64,000 nt of DNA from NCBI RefSeq assembly GCF_002285285.1, contig NZ_NSJF01000001.1:124001-188000 (forward strand), given 5' to 3'. Position 1 is the first letter of the stretch. Every line of letters starts with the position of its first letter. Shown here piece by piece: positions 8,356 through 16,232 of this stretch. Origin of the DNA: Vandammella animalimorsus (GTDB taxonomy: Bacteria; Pseudomonadota; Gammaproteobacteria; Burkholderiales; Burkholderiaceae_C). The position numbers were made by a program, and so were the translations under genes. The notes under the pieces were generated by a model. It did no database searches. It had not been told where the DNA came from and worked only from the letters and a program-made list of their open reading frames with translations.

Positions 8356-9302
8356 CTAGGCTTCAATGATTTCCTCAGGGATGATTCCAGAGGCCAGAAG
8401 CTGGGCATCCCAGGATGGCAAGTGCGGGAATCTTGCCGTGACGTAGTCGAGAAACAGCTTCAGTTTGACGGCATTGCGCGAGGTGGGCGAGAACACCGCC
8501 GCCAGGGTCAAGGGCTTAACAGGTCATGGGGCAGCACAATCTTCAGCCGCCCATCGAGCAGGGCGGGCCAGGCCACGAAAGTGGGCAGGCAGACAATGGC
8601 CGAGTGCTCCAGCGCAAAGTTGTAGAGCAGGTGCACGCTGTTGGTCAGCAGCGCCGGGGCAATGGTCAATGTGCGCTCTTGCCCATTGCGATAGAACGCC
8701 CATTTGTCGCGGCTGGCGTATCGGGAGTAATACGCGATGCGGTGCTGGTGCAGATCCTGGGGCTCCTGCGGGGCGCCGTGCTGGGCCAGGTACTTGGGCG
8801 TGGCGCAGAAGAAGCGCCGTATCGGAAAGAGCGGCCGGCTGACCAGATCCAGGGAAGTGACGGGGTGGATTTGCATGGCGCAGTCCACGCCGGACTTGAC
8901 CAAATCAATCAGCTCGTCACCAACGCCCAAATCAATGTGTATGCCAGGGTAGGCCTGCTGGAAGTCGCTGATGACAGGGGCGAAATGGCCTTGCACAAAA
9001 CCCGTTGCAGCGTGGATTTTCAGCGTGCCTTGAGGGTTGTCGTACACATCGCGCATCTGGTCGATCAGCTCGTTGGCCTTGGCCACCAGCTCGGTGCATT
9101 CGCCAAGAAAGGCATGCCCGATCTGCGTCAACTGCACATTGCGTGTGCTGCGAAAGAACAAAGGCGCGCCGACGTGCGCCTCCAGTTGCTGGATTCGCGT
9201 GGTAACGACTGAGCGGGCCACGCGCAGCTGCCGGGCCGCTTCGGTGAAGTTCCGCGTCGCGGCAACGCGGACAAATGTCTCGATGTTCTGTAGCCGATCC
9301 AT
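8356..9302 (-). pseudogene. LysR-family regulator, frameshifted near the C-terminus
   Basis: The N-terminal frame runs from ATG 9302 (MDRLQNIETFVRVAATRNFTEA...) through the winged helix-turn-helix (RNFTEAARQLRVARSVVTTRIQQLE) and most of the effector domain, then stops at 8508 after LPHDLLSP, giving 264 residues. The expected ending continues in another frame: VKPLTLAAVFSPTSRNAVKL, KLFLDYVTARFPHLPSWD and so on to a stop at 8356-8358. Joined, the two parts give about 315 residues, normal for LysR proteins. One missing base around 8510-8525 explains it. It lies upstream of, and on the same strand as, the aldehyde dehydrogenase operon. A sequencing error cannot be excluded. Confidence 0.85.
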
Positions 9303-9310
9303 ACGCGCTT

Positions 9311-9490
9311 TCTGAGAACTTGTTCCAAATCTCGGCGCGAGTGGGCAAGAAGCCAATTGCGGTGGGCAGCAAGGCGCAAAACACAGCCGTAGCCGTGACT
9401 GTTGGCTGTGGCGAAGTTTTGCAGTGCAGCAGGGCGCCCAACCCCATGCTCTTGCCCGCCCCGTGCAGAGATTTTGAACTGGTTCTGAGA
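9311..9490. repeat. Dispersed palindromic repeat A, full copy 1
   Basis: About 180 bp bounded by inverted ends: TCTGAGAACTTGTTCCAAAT on the left against GATTTTGAACTGGTTCTGAG on the right. It matches the element at 61527-61708 end to end (shared GCGAGTGGGCAAGAAG near the left arm and CGTGCAGAGATTTTGAAC on the right). It begins nine bases upstream of the LysR start codon, so that gene has no room for its own ribosome site or promoter outside the repeat. Confidence 0.75.
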
Positions 9491-9600
9491 GCCTGCCCGC
9501 GATCTTTGCACGGGCGCATGGCGGGCATGGGGCCCCAAGTGAGCAGCACAGCTCTCAGCGCGGCAGGTGCTGCCTGCCCAGGGCCGGGGTAGAGGCTGCG

Positions 9601-10143
9601 CTACAGCCCCAGAACGCGCGCCAGCCAGCTTTTGCGTGGCGCGGCTTCGGCGGCGGCAAAGGCTTCCCCGGCGGCCTCCAGATCCTGCTCCGCCTCCAAA
9701 GGCTGCGTGGGCAATTGCGTGGCGGGCTGCTGATCTCCCAGCAATCTGCGCTGATAGGCTTGCACGGCCTCCACATAGCCGTGGTCCTCATTGCGCACGT
9801 GGTTGAAAAGCCAGCGCGAGAGCATGTCGTGCAGCTCTGCGCTCACATCCTCGCCGCTGTCAAAGCGCCGTTGCATTTCAGTCACCTTGCGAGTGAACAG
9901 TTCATGCACTTTTTTGTGCGGCCCGGTGAAGATGTAGCCCGCCTCCTCGATCAGGGCCTCTTCAAAGGCGAAGTGCGAGATGGTGTAGTCCACCATTTCT
10001 GCAATCACCTCGCCCAGGCGCTGGCGGTCGTGCGTTTGCCGCGCTTCGTGCAGCATGTTGATGTATTCGACGATGCGCCGATGCTGCCTGTCGATTTCGA
10101 CAATGCCGGTATCCATGTCCGGCGTCCACTGAAGAATGCTCAT
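9601..10143 (-). CDS. Bacteriohemerythrin
   Basis: 180-residue protein whose first 130 residues form a hemerythrin four-helix bundle with a non-haem di-iron, oxygen-binding site. All seven expected ligands are visible: His21 (DRQHRRI), His57 and Glu61 (ISHFAFEE), His76 and His80 (GPHKKVH), His115 and Asp120 (NHVRNED). The last 50 residues are a low-complexity Ala/Glu/Gln tail ending in a basic patch (PRKSWLARVLGL) not usual for the family. Such proteins carry or sense oxygen or protect from NO. It is a stand-alone gene with half of repeat B directly upstream. Confidence 0.9.
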   Translation of the reverse strand: MSILQWTPDMDTGIVEIDRQHRRIVEYINMLHEARQTHDRQRLGEVIAEMVDYTISHFAFEEALIEEAGYIFTGPHKKVHELFTRKVTEMQRRFDSGEDVSAELHDMLSRWLFNHVRNEDHGYVEAVQAYQRRLLGDQQPATQLPTQPLEAEQDLEAAGEAFAAAEAAPRKSWLARVLGL

Positions 10144-10201
10144 GGCGATGGTCTGATCGTGAAAATGTGAAGACGCTCACGCTGGTGAATGCGGTTGCCG
10201 A

Positions 10202-10262
10202 GGGCTTGTTGAGATGGAGTGCTGCGGCGGTGTTTTTGGTCAGAAAACCGCAACTGCTGGGC
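10202..10262. repeat. Half copy of dispersed palindromic repeat B
   Basis: GGGCTTGTTGAGATGGAGTG and the next 40 bases are nearly identical to the left half of repeat B at 50507-50671 (including the GGTC-GAAAACCGCAACTGCTG part). The right half is absent. The surrounding intergenic stretch 10144-10486 otherwise shows a short AT-rich patch (TTACATTTTTTTGACG near 10315) that may hold the MFS gene promoter. Confidence 0.65.
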
Positions 10263-10486
10263 TTTCGCCTTGTGCATAGTGTGAACAGGCCCTAGCTTCA
10301 TGCGGGGCATTCTCTTACATTTTTTTGACGATTGGTCGATGGCATAGTGCCGTGCAGGGAGACCGCTTGGCATGCCGGGCCCTTCCCTTTGGCCCTCCTT
10401 TGGGCCTTGTCCTGCGCCGCCAGCGCCTGCCCCAGCGCTGGCCTTGAGCGTTTGCAGAAGCGGGCATTGCCGCACAATCGCCTGCC

Positions 10487-11698
10487 ATGACTGCAGCCGC
10501 CCATCGCCCAACCGTTTGCCCGCCGCCCGTATTGGACACCGCCACCTTGGTGCTGATGGCTTGCGCCTGCGGCCTGTGCGCAGGGGCCAATTACTTCAAC
10601 CAGCCGCTGCTGCACTCCATGGCATTGGGCTTGAACATCAGTGATGCCTCGGCCGCCCTGACGGTGACGCTGGCCCAGCTGTCCTATGCCGCAGGGCTGT
10701 TGCTGCTCGTGCCCCTGGGCGACATGCTTGAGCGACGCCGCCTGGTGGTGGGCCTGATGCTGCTGGCCGCAGCGGGCATGTTGATCAGCGCCTTGGCGGG
10801 CAGCTTTGTGCAGCTGGCGCTTGGCACTGTGATGACGGGCCTGTTCTCCGTTGCCGCCCAGGTGCTGGTGCCCATGGCGGCCAGCTTTGCTGCGCCAGGC
10901 GCGGGCGGGCGGGCCGTCGGGCTGGTCATGAGCGGCTTGCTCGTGGGCATTCTGGCTGCACGCAGCGTGGCAGGCCTGCTCTCGGACTGGGGCGGCTGGC
11001 AAGCCGTGTACTGGGCAGGGGCGGCTGCGACCGCCGCCATGGCCTGGCTGCTTTGGCGCAAGCTGCCGCTCGCGCATCCGGCGCAGCGCATGCGTTACGC
11101 CGCCGTCATGGCCTCATTGCTGGCCCTGCTGCGCCAGCAGCCGCGCCTGCGCAGCCGGGCCTTGATTGGCGGCCTGGGCTTTGCCGCAGTCAGCACCTTG
11201 TTCTCCACCATGGCCTTGCTGTTGGCTGGCCCTGGCTACGGCTTCAGTGACGCACAAATTGGCCTGATCGGCCTGGCAGGCATTGCCGGCGCACTCATGG
11301 CCAATCTGGCCGGGCGGCTGGCCGATCGCGGCCTGGTGCTGCGCACCACGCAGGCTGGCGCTTGGCTCATGCTGGCTGGCTGGGCCGTGCTGTCGCAGGG
11401 CGGCGCCAATCTGTGGTGCTTTCTGGCAGGCCTGCTGATGGTGGACGCCGCACTGCAGGCGTTGCACATCAGCAACCAGAACGTGATCTATGCGCTGGCG
11501 CCCCAGGCGCGTTCGCGCGTCAACGCCATTTACATGACGGGCTACTTCATGGGCGCATCGCTGGGCTCGGCCCTGGGCTCTTATGCCTGGCTGCGCTGGG
11601 GCTGGGCAGGCGCCAGCGCCACAGGCCTGGCACTGGGCCTGGTTACGCTGGCTGCGGTGGCCTGGGATCGCGCCCTGGGGCGACAGACCATGGCATGA
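10487..11698 (+). CDS. MFS transporter
   Basis: 403-residue inner-membrane protein with about twelve hydrophobic segments, belonging to the major facilitator superfamily of proton-driven transporters. A typical loop 2-3 motif is visible as PLGDMLERRRLVVGLML around residues 76-92, and a second half-copy as GRLADRGLVLRTT. The short N-terminus before the first helix and the ANYFNQPLL start of the transport core resemble drug or metabolite exporters of the YgaY/AraJ kind, but the substrate cannot be assigned. Its gene converges on the TonB receptor gene. Confidence 0.82.
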   Translation: MTAAAHRPTVCPPPVLDTATLVLMACACGLCAGANYFNQPLLHSMALGLNISDASAALTVTLAQLSYAAGLLLLVPLGDMLERRRLVVGLMLLAAAGMLISALAGSFVQLALGTVMTGLFSVAAQVLVPMAASFAAPGAGGRAVGLVMSGLLVGILAARSVAGLLSDWGGWQAVYWAGAAATAAMAWLLWRKLPLAHPAQRMRYAAVMASLLALLRQQPRLRSRALIGGLGFAAVSTLFSTMALLLAGPGYGFSDAQIGLIGLAGIAGALMANLAGRLADRGLVLRTTQAGAWLMLAGWAVLSQGGANLWCFLAGLLMVDAALQALHISNQNVIYALAPQARSRVNAIYMTGYFMGASLGSALGSYAWLRWGWAGASATGLALGLVTLAAVAWDRALGRQTMA

Positions 11699-11709
11699 CG
11701 CCAAGCCAC

Positions 11710-11739
11710 GCATGGCCAGTGCGGGGCGTCTGGCCATGC
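11710..11739. terminator. Hairpin between convergent MFS and TonB receptor genes
   Basis: A perfect 10-bp inverted repeat, GCATGGCCAG and CTGGCCATGC with a 10-base spacer, lies between the two convergent stop codons. No T-tract follows on either strand, so it is at best a weak or Rho-assisted terminator. Confidence 0.45.
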
Positions 11740-11780
11740 TGCCCGCGCGCCACGATGGGCCGAGATCGGGCGCCTGTACT

Positions 11781-14231
11781 TCAGAAGCGGTACTTCAGGC
11801 TGGCCGTCACCGTGCGCGGCGTGCCGGGGTAGTAGCCCCAACCGTAGCTGGCGGCGTAGCGCTTGTTGGTCAGGTTGCTGAAGTTCAGCGCCGCCTGCCA
11901 GGGGCCGCGCTCGTAGCGCAGCGCGGCGTCCAGCAGGGTGTGGGCGGGCATGGCGATTTGGTTGTCGCTGTAGGCGTAGCGGCTGCCGGTGTGGCGCAGC
12001 CCGAGGCCGGCGCTCAGGCCTGGCGCGGCGGCAAAGCGGTAGTCCACCCAGGCTGAAGCCAGCACGCGGGGCACGTTGTCCACGCGGTTGCCCTGGTCGC
12101 CATCCTCGCTGCGAGCGATCTTCACGTCCTGCACGGTGAGCTGGGCAGTGAGCTTGAGCTGGCGCGTGAGCGCGCCCTTGGCTTCCAGCTCCAGCCCGCG
12201 CGAGCGGATTTCGCCGGTCTGGCGCTGAAAGCCGTAGTGCTGCGGATCGGTGGTCAGCACATTGGTCTTGCGCAGGTCGAACACGGCGGCGGTGAGCAGC
12301 AGCTCGCGCCCGCTGGGCTGCCACTTCAGGCCCAGCTCCCACTGCTGGCCGCGCGTGGGCTTGAACAGCGCGCCGTGGGCGTCGGCGCCGCTTTCGGGCA
12401 GGAAGGAGGTGGCGTAGCTCAGGTAAGGCGCCCAGCCGCTGGGCCAGACATGGCCCAGCGCCACTCGGCCGGAGAAGGCGCCGTTTTTCTCGCGCGTTTG
12501 CGAGCCGTCCAGACGGTTGTCCAAGCGCGTGCGCACGCGGTCATAGCGCCCGCCCAGCGTCAGCCGCCAGGGGCCGTGCTGCATCTGGTCTTGCACGTAC
12601 AGGCCGATCTGGCGCTGGCGCGTTTGCTCGTCGGTATTGACTGTGGTGGGCGGCGGCACGGGGCGACTGTATTGCGGCTGCGGTGGCAAAAAGATGTTCA
12701 GGCTGTCGGCCGGATCGTCGCGATTGACGCTGGCAAAGCGCGATGCATGAGCGTCCAGCCCCAAAGCCAGCGTGTGGCGCACGCGGCCGCTGTGCCACTG
12801 GCCTTGCAGCTGCGTGTCCAGCGCGGTGTGGCGCATTCGGTTGTCGTTTTCATAGGCGGTTTGCGCCAGCTCGCCCGTTTGCGGGTCGGCCGGGCCTTCG
12901 CCATACAACCAGCCGCCATGAAAACGGTGGCTGCCGCTCACGAAGCGCTGCTGGATCGACCAGCCAGCGTGCAGGCGGTGGCTGAACTGGTAGCCCCATT
13001 CGCCTTGCCGGGTATTGCCGAAGCTGAAGTTCGGATTGCTGTTCGACCAACCGCTGGGCGACTGACGGTCGGCGCCCAGAAACTGCGTTTCCTGATCCGC
13101 CCCCTGCTTGCGGAACCAGCGGCCATGCAGCGTCAGCGTGGTGTCGGCATTGGGCGTCCAGGTCAATGAAGGGGCCAGCACATGGCCACGGTAAGTCTGC
13201 CGACCATGGCCGGGAATGGCGAAGAAATGCCGGTTGTGGTTGGCCGCGGCCACCACGCGCCAGTGCAGGCTGCGCTGCGCATCCAGGGCGCCGCCCACGT
13301 CCACGCCCAGCGCCTTGCGGTGGCTGCCCAGCTCGGCCTGCACCTGCCGCTCCGCTTCCGGCCCGGCCTGCTTGGTGATGACGTTGATGACGCCGCCCGC
13401 ATCACCCAGGCCATACAGCGCCGAGCTGGGGCCGCGCAGCGCCTCGAAGCGCTCCACCTCGAACGGGTCCGTCAGCCGCGAGACATAGCCTGACGAAGGC
13501 GCGCGCAAACCGTTGACGTAGGTGGAAGCATTGGCATTGAAACCGCGCAGGCTGATCCAGTTGTAATGCGCGCCATTGCCATACGACTCCACCTGCACGC
13601 CGGCCGTATAACGGCCGATTTCCATCAAGTTGGTGGCGCCCCGGTCCTCGATCTCCTCGGCGCCGACCACGCTGACGGACTGCGGCGTCTCCAAGAGCGG
13701 CGTGTCCGTCTTGGTGGCCGTGGCGCTGCGGCGCGCGGCGTAGCCCAGCACCGGGCCGGTGGCGGTTTCGGGCGCGGCCTGCACGGTGACGGCGGGCAGG
13801 GTCTGGGCACCGCCCGCGCTGCTTGCGGCGGCAGCTTGCGCAGGGGTCGGGGCGGGCTGGATCGTCCAGGTCTGGCCCTGCTGGCGCGCTTGCAGGCCGG
13901 TGCCGCGCAGCATTTGCGCCAGCGCCGCGGCCACGCCAGGCGCGCCTTGCACGGCGGCGGCCTGTTTGCCCGCCACCAGCTCAGGTGCGTAGGCCAGCGA
14001 TGCGCCGCTGCGCTGCGCCAGCGCGGCCAGGCTGTGCGCCAGCGGTTGGGCGGGCAGGTGGATGGCAGCAGCCGCTTGCGCAGGCGCGCTCGGTTGCGGG
14101 GCGCTTGGCGCAGTGGCTGGGGCCGTGGCCGGGTTGGTTGTTTGGGCCTGGGCTGCAGGCCAGGCGGCCAAGGTGCAGGCCAGCGCGGCTGCGGTGGCGG
14201 CGGCGCGGGGGCGGAACGGGGCAGCAAGCAT
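11781..14231 (-). CDS. TonB-dependent siderophore receptor with STN signalling domain
   Basis: 816-residue outer-membrane receptor. Order: signal peptide (residues 1-29, ending PAAQAQ), Pro/Ala linker, STN domain at about 57-125 (IHLPAQPLAHSLAALAQRSG) which signals to a periplasmic FecR, TonB box region LPAVTVQA, plug (TPQSVSVVGAEEIEDRGATN, EALRGPSSALYGLGDAGGVI) and a beta-barrel ending in the C-terminal Phe of SLKYRF. It imports a ferric siderophore using TonB energy. ATG 14231 is chosen because AAGGACG is upstream and the signal peptide follows. The sigma/FecR fusion gene lies 342 bp upstream on the same strand and is the obvious partner. A stretch of about 140 bp near 13667-13806 is almost identical to the second receptor. 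Confidence 0.92.
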   Translation of the reverse strand: MLAAPFRPRAAATAAALACTLAAWPAAQAQTTNPATAPATAPSAPQPSAPAQAAAAIHLPAQPLAHSLAALAQRSGASLAYAPELVAGKQAAAVQGAPGVAAALAQMLRGTGLQARQQGQTWTIQPAPTPAQAAAASSAGGAQTLPAVTVQAAPETATGPVLGYAARRSATATKTDTPLLETPQSVSVVGAEEIEDRGATNLMEIGRYTAGVQVESYGNGAHYNWISLRGFNANASTYVNGLRAPSSGYVSRLTDPFEVERFEALRGPSSALYGLGDAGGVINVITKQAGPEAERQVQAELGSHRKALGVDVGGALDAQRSLHWRVVAAANHNRHFFAIPGHGRQTYRGHVLAPSLTWTPNADTTLTLHGRWFRKQGADQETQFLGADRQSPSGWSNSNPNFSFGNTRQGEWGYQFSHRLHAGWSIQQRFVSGSHRFHGGWLYGEGPADPQTGELAQTAYENDNRMRHTALDTQLQGQWHSGRVRHTLALGLDAHASRFASVNRDDPADSLNIFLPPQPQYSRPVPPPTTVNTDEQTRQRQIGLYVQDQMQHGPWRLTLGGRYDRVRTRLDNRLDGSQTREKNGAFSGRVALGHVWPSGWAPYLSYATSFLPESGADAHGALFKPTRGQQWELGLKWQPSGRELLLTAAVFDLRKTNVLTTDPQHYGFQRQTGEIRSRGLELEAKGALTRQLKLTAQLTVQDVKIARSEDGDQGNRVDNVPRVLASAWVDYRFAAAPGLSAGLGLRHTGSRYAYSDNQIAMPAHTLLDAALRYERGPWQAALNFSNLTNKRYAASYGWGYYPGTPRTVTASLKYRF

Positions 14232-14573
14232 GGTGGTGTCGTCCTTCGTCAAATGGGCAATGGGCGCGCGTGCGCGCGGCGAGGGAGCGGGTTGGGTTTG
14301 TGTTCTCGGCCTCGGCACGGTTGGAGCAGCGGGCGAATGGGGTGGCCTGCCGCTTGGCATGCCTTGCCCCAGCGGCTGCTTGCCAGCGCGTGCCAAGACG
14401 GTGGGCTGACGCCGCAACCCGCCCGGTTGACCAGCCCAAAGCGGGCCGTCATGGGTGTTGACGAACGACGCGGGCGTTTCCCTCAGGTTTTTTGTAACAG
14501 CGTGGCAGGCGCCCCCAAACGCGAGGGTTTGCGGCGCGGGTGCGCTGTGGCGGAGGGCCGCTGGCGCGGCCGC
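14232..14573 (-). promoter_or_regulatory. 342-bp gap before receptor 1; candidate sigma-dependent promoter
   Basis: No gene is visible. On the minus strand, ACAAAAAA (complement of 14488-14495) is followed 17 bases later by CGTCG, loosely like the A-rich -35 and CGTC -10 of FecI-type sigma promoters. A similar ACAAAAAAA run precedes the second receptor (33321-33329), though with different spacing. This is a weak motif guess. Confidence 0.25.
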
Positions 14574-16142
14574 TTACCGCTGCGCGCGCGGATGGCTGCG
14601 CGGGGCAATGTGCCAGCCCTGGCCCTGGCGGCGCACGGTGACGGGCAGCACGGCGGGCAGGGATTGCAGCCAGTCGTGGGCGTGGCGCACGGGCACCTGG
14701 CCGCTGATGGCCAGCGCAGCCACGCGCGGATCAAGCTCAATGGGGGCGGCGTCTTCGCGCTGGTAGCGCGCCAGGCGGGCGATGGCGTGGGCCAGGGGTT
14801 CGGCGTGAAAGCGCAGGTGGCCGTGGCGCCAGGGGGCGGCGTGCTGGTCGGCGTCATCACCAAGGCCGGCGGCGCTGCTGGCGGGCAGTTCGATGGGGGC
14901 GGGGCTGGCGGCATGCAGGCGCAGGCCCTGGCCAGGGTGCAGATCGCGCTGGCTGCGTGGCTGGCCATCGGCGCCCAGCCATTCAACGCGCACGCGGCCC
15001 TGGGCCACGCGCACGTCGATGCCGGCGGGGGCCATGTCCACGCTGAAGCGGGTGCCCAACACGGTGATGCGCACGCGCGGGCGAGCATCTGGGGCATGGG
15101 GGGCGGCTTGGGCGATGCCGGTTGCGGCAGTGTCTGCGGTGGCGCCTGCGGAAGTGGCGGCGGCGGGCTGGGGCAGGGCGGCCTCGACGACGAAGGGGCG
15201 CTGGGGGTCGTGGGCCACTTCGGCAAACAGCGCGCCGTGCAGCAGTTGCACGTGGCGCAGGGCGCGGCGGTAGGTGATGTGGGCGCGGCTGGCGGCGTCG
15301 AGGGTGAGGGCGCTGCCGTCGGGCAGGGCCTGGCGGGCGAGCTGGCCGCGCGGGGTGTGCAGCGCCAGCTCCAGCAGGGGGCGGGCGGCGATGGATTGCC
15401 ATACCCGCCAGCCCAGCAGGCCGCTGCCGCTGAGGGCGGCCAGGCCGAGCAGCGCGGTGAGCGAGCGGCGGCGAGTAGCAGGGGCGGTCTTGACGGATTG
15501 GGCCTCGTGGGCGTGCTGGGCGTGGTGGGCTTGGCTGGCGGCGTGGTCGCCGGGGTGTTCGCCGCGCCAGTGCAGCAGGGCGGTGTGCAGGCGGGCGTTG
15601 GCCTGTTGCAGGTCGCGCTCGATGGTGGCGAGGCTGACGCCGTGGCGCGCGGCCAGCTCGCCTTGGGGCGTGCCGTGCAGGCGGTGGGCGAGAAAGGCTT
15701 GGCGCGCGCGTTCGGGCAGGGCGTGCAAGGCGGCCTGCACGGCATCGAGCGCCTGGCGGTACATCAGGGATTCGGCGGCGTCGGGCTGGGCCTGCCAGGG
15801 GGCGATGGCATGGCCGCCGTCGTTATGACCATCGCCATCGCCGTTGCCGTTGCCGTGGCTGCCTTGGCGGGGCAGGCCGCAGCGGGCGGCGGTCTGCCGT
15901 TGGCGCAGGTGGTCGAGCGTGAGGTGGTGCGCCACGGCGCTGAGCCAGGCGGCGGGCTCGCGCAGTTGGCGCGCGGCCTCGCCTTGCTCCAGCAGGCGCA
16001 GCCAGGCGTCTTGCACCAGATCGCGCGCGTCTTCGGCGCAGCCGGTGCGCCGCTGCACCTGTTTTTGCAGGCGGGCCGTGATGGCGCGAAAGCCCGCCGG
16101 GGCGGGCCAGTTGGGGGCGTCGAGCGTGGGCGGTGGGGGCAT
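14574..16142 (-). CDS. ECF sigma factor fused to a FecR-like transmembrane/periplasmic protein
   Basis: One uninterrupted 522-residue frame. Residues about 20-85 are sigma region 2 (DARDLVQDAWLRLLEQGEAA, PAAWLSAVAHHLTLDHLRQR). A Gly/Asp/His-rich linker follows at 94-112, then sigma region 4 at about 132-190 (LPERARQAFLAHRLHG, ARHGVSLATIERDLQQANAR). After a His-rich linker comes a single membrane helix at about 227-247 (LTALLGLAALSGSGLLGWRV), then a periplasmic FecR domain (SALTLDAASRAHI, VLGTRFSV at 361-368) and a C-terminal STN-like segment. The N-terminal anti-sigma segment of normal FecR proteins is absent. The start is taken at ATG 16142; a TTG nine bases upstream is possible. It probably controls the receptor at 11781-14231. 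Confidence 0.88.
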   Translation of the reverse strand: MPPPPTLDAPNWPAPAGFRAITARLQKQVQRRTGCAEDARDLVQDAWLRLLEQGEAARQLREPAAWLSAVAHHLTLDHLRQRQTAARCGLPRQGSHGNGNGDGDGHNDGGHAIAPWQAQPDAAESLMYRQALDAVQAALHALPERARQAFLAHRLHGTPQGELAARHGVSLATIERDLQQANARLHTALLHWRGEHPGDHAASQAHHAQHAHEAQSVKTAPATRRRSLTALLGLAALSGSGLLGWRVWQSIAARPLLELALHTPRGQLARQALPDGSALTLDAASRAHITYRRALRHVQLLHGALFAEVAHDPQRPFVVEAALPQPAAATSAGATADTAATGIAQAAPHAPDARPRVRITVLGTRFSVDMAPAGIDVRVAQGRVRVEWLGADGQPRSQRDLHPGQGLRLHAASPAPIELPASSAAGLGDDADQHAAPWRHGHLRFHAEPLAHAIARLARYQREDAAPIELDPRVAALAISGQVPVRHAHDWLQSLPAVLPVTVRRQGQGWHIAPRSHPRAQR

Positions 16143-16156
16143 GGGGTGCAATTATC

Positions 16157-16169
16157 AATGCGAATCATT
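16157..16169. promoter_or_regulatory. Fur-box-like site before the sigma/FecR fusion
   Basis: AATGCGAATCATT matches 12 of 13 positions of the classical AATGAGAATCATT half of Fur operators. It lies 15 bp upstream of the start codon, where Fe-Fur would repress the signalling system in iron-replete cells. Inferred from motif and context. Confidence 0.6.
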
Positions 16170-16232
16170 GCTGTTTTCGCACTCTGCACCCCATGCGGGC
16201 GCGACTTTTGAGCAGCACCCTGGCCGCTGCGC

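Noticed and set aside
13566-16211. 881-residue frame on the plus strand opposite the receptor and sigma fusion
   Set aside because: Long antisense frames are expected in GC-rich DNA; its protein is Gly/Ala/Val/Arg-rich without any recognisable domain, while the minus strand has clear domains throughout.
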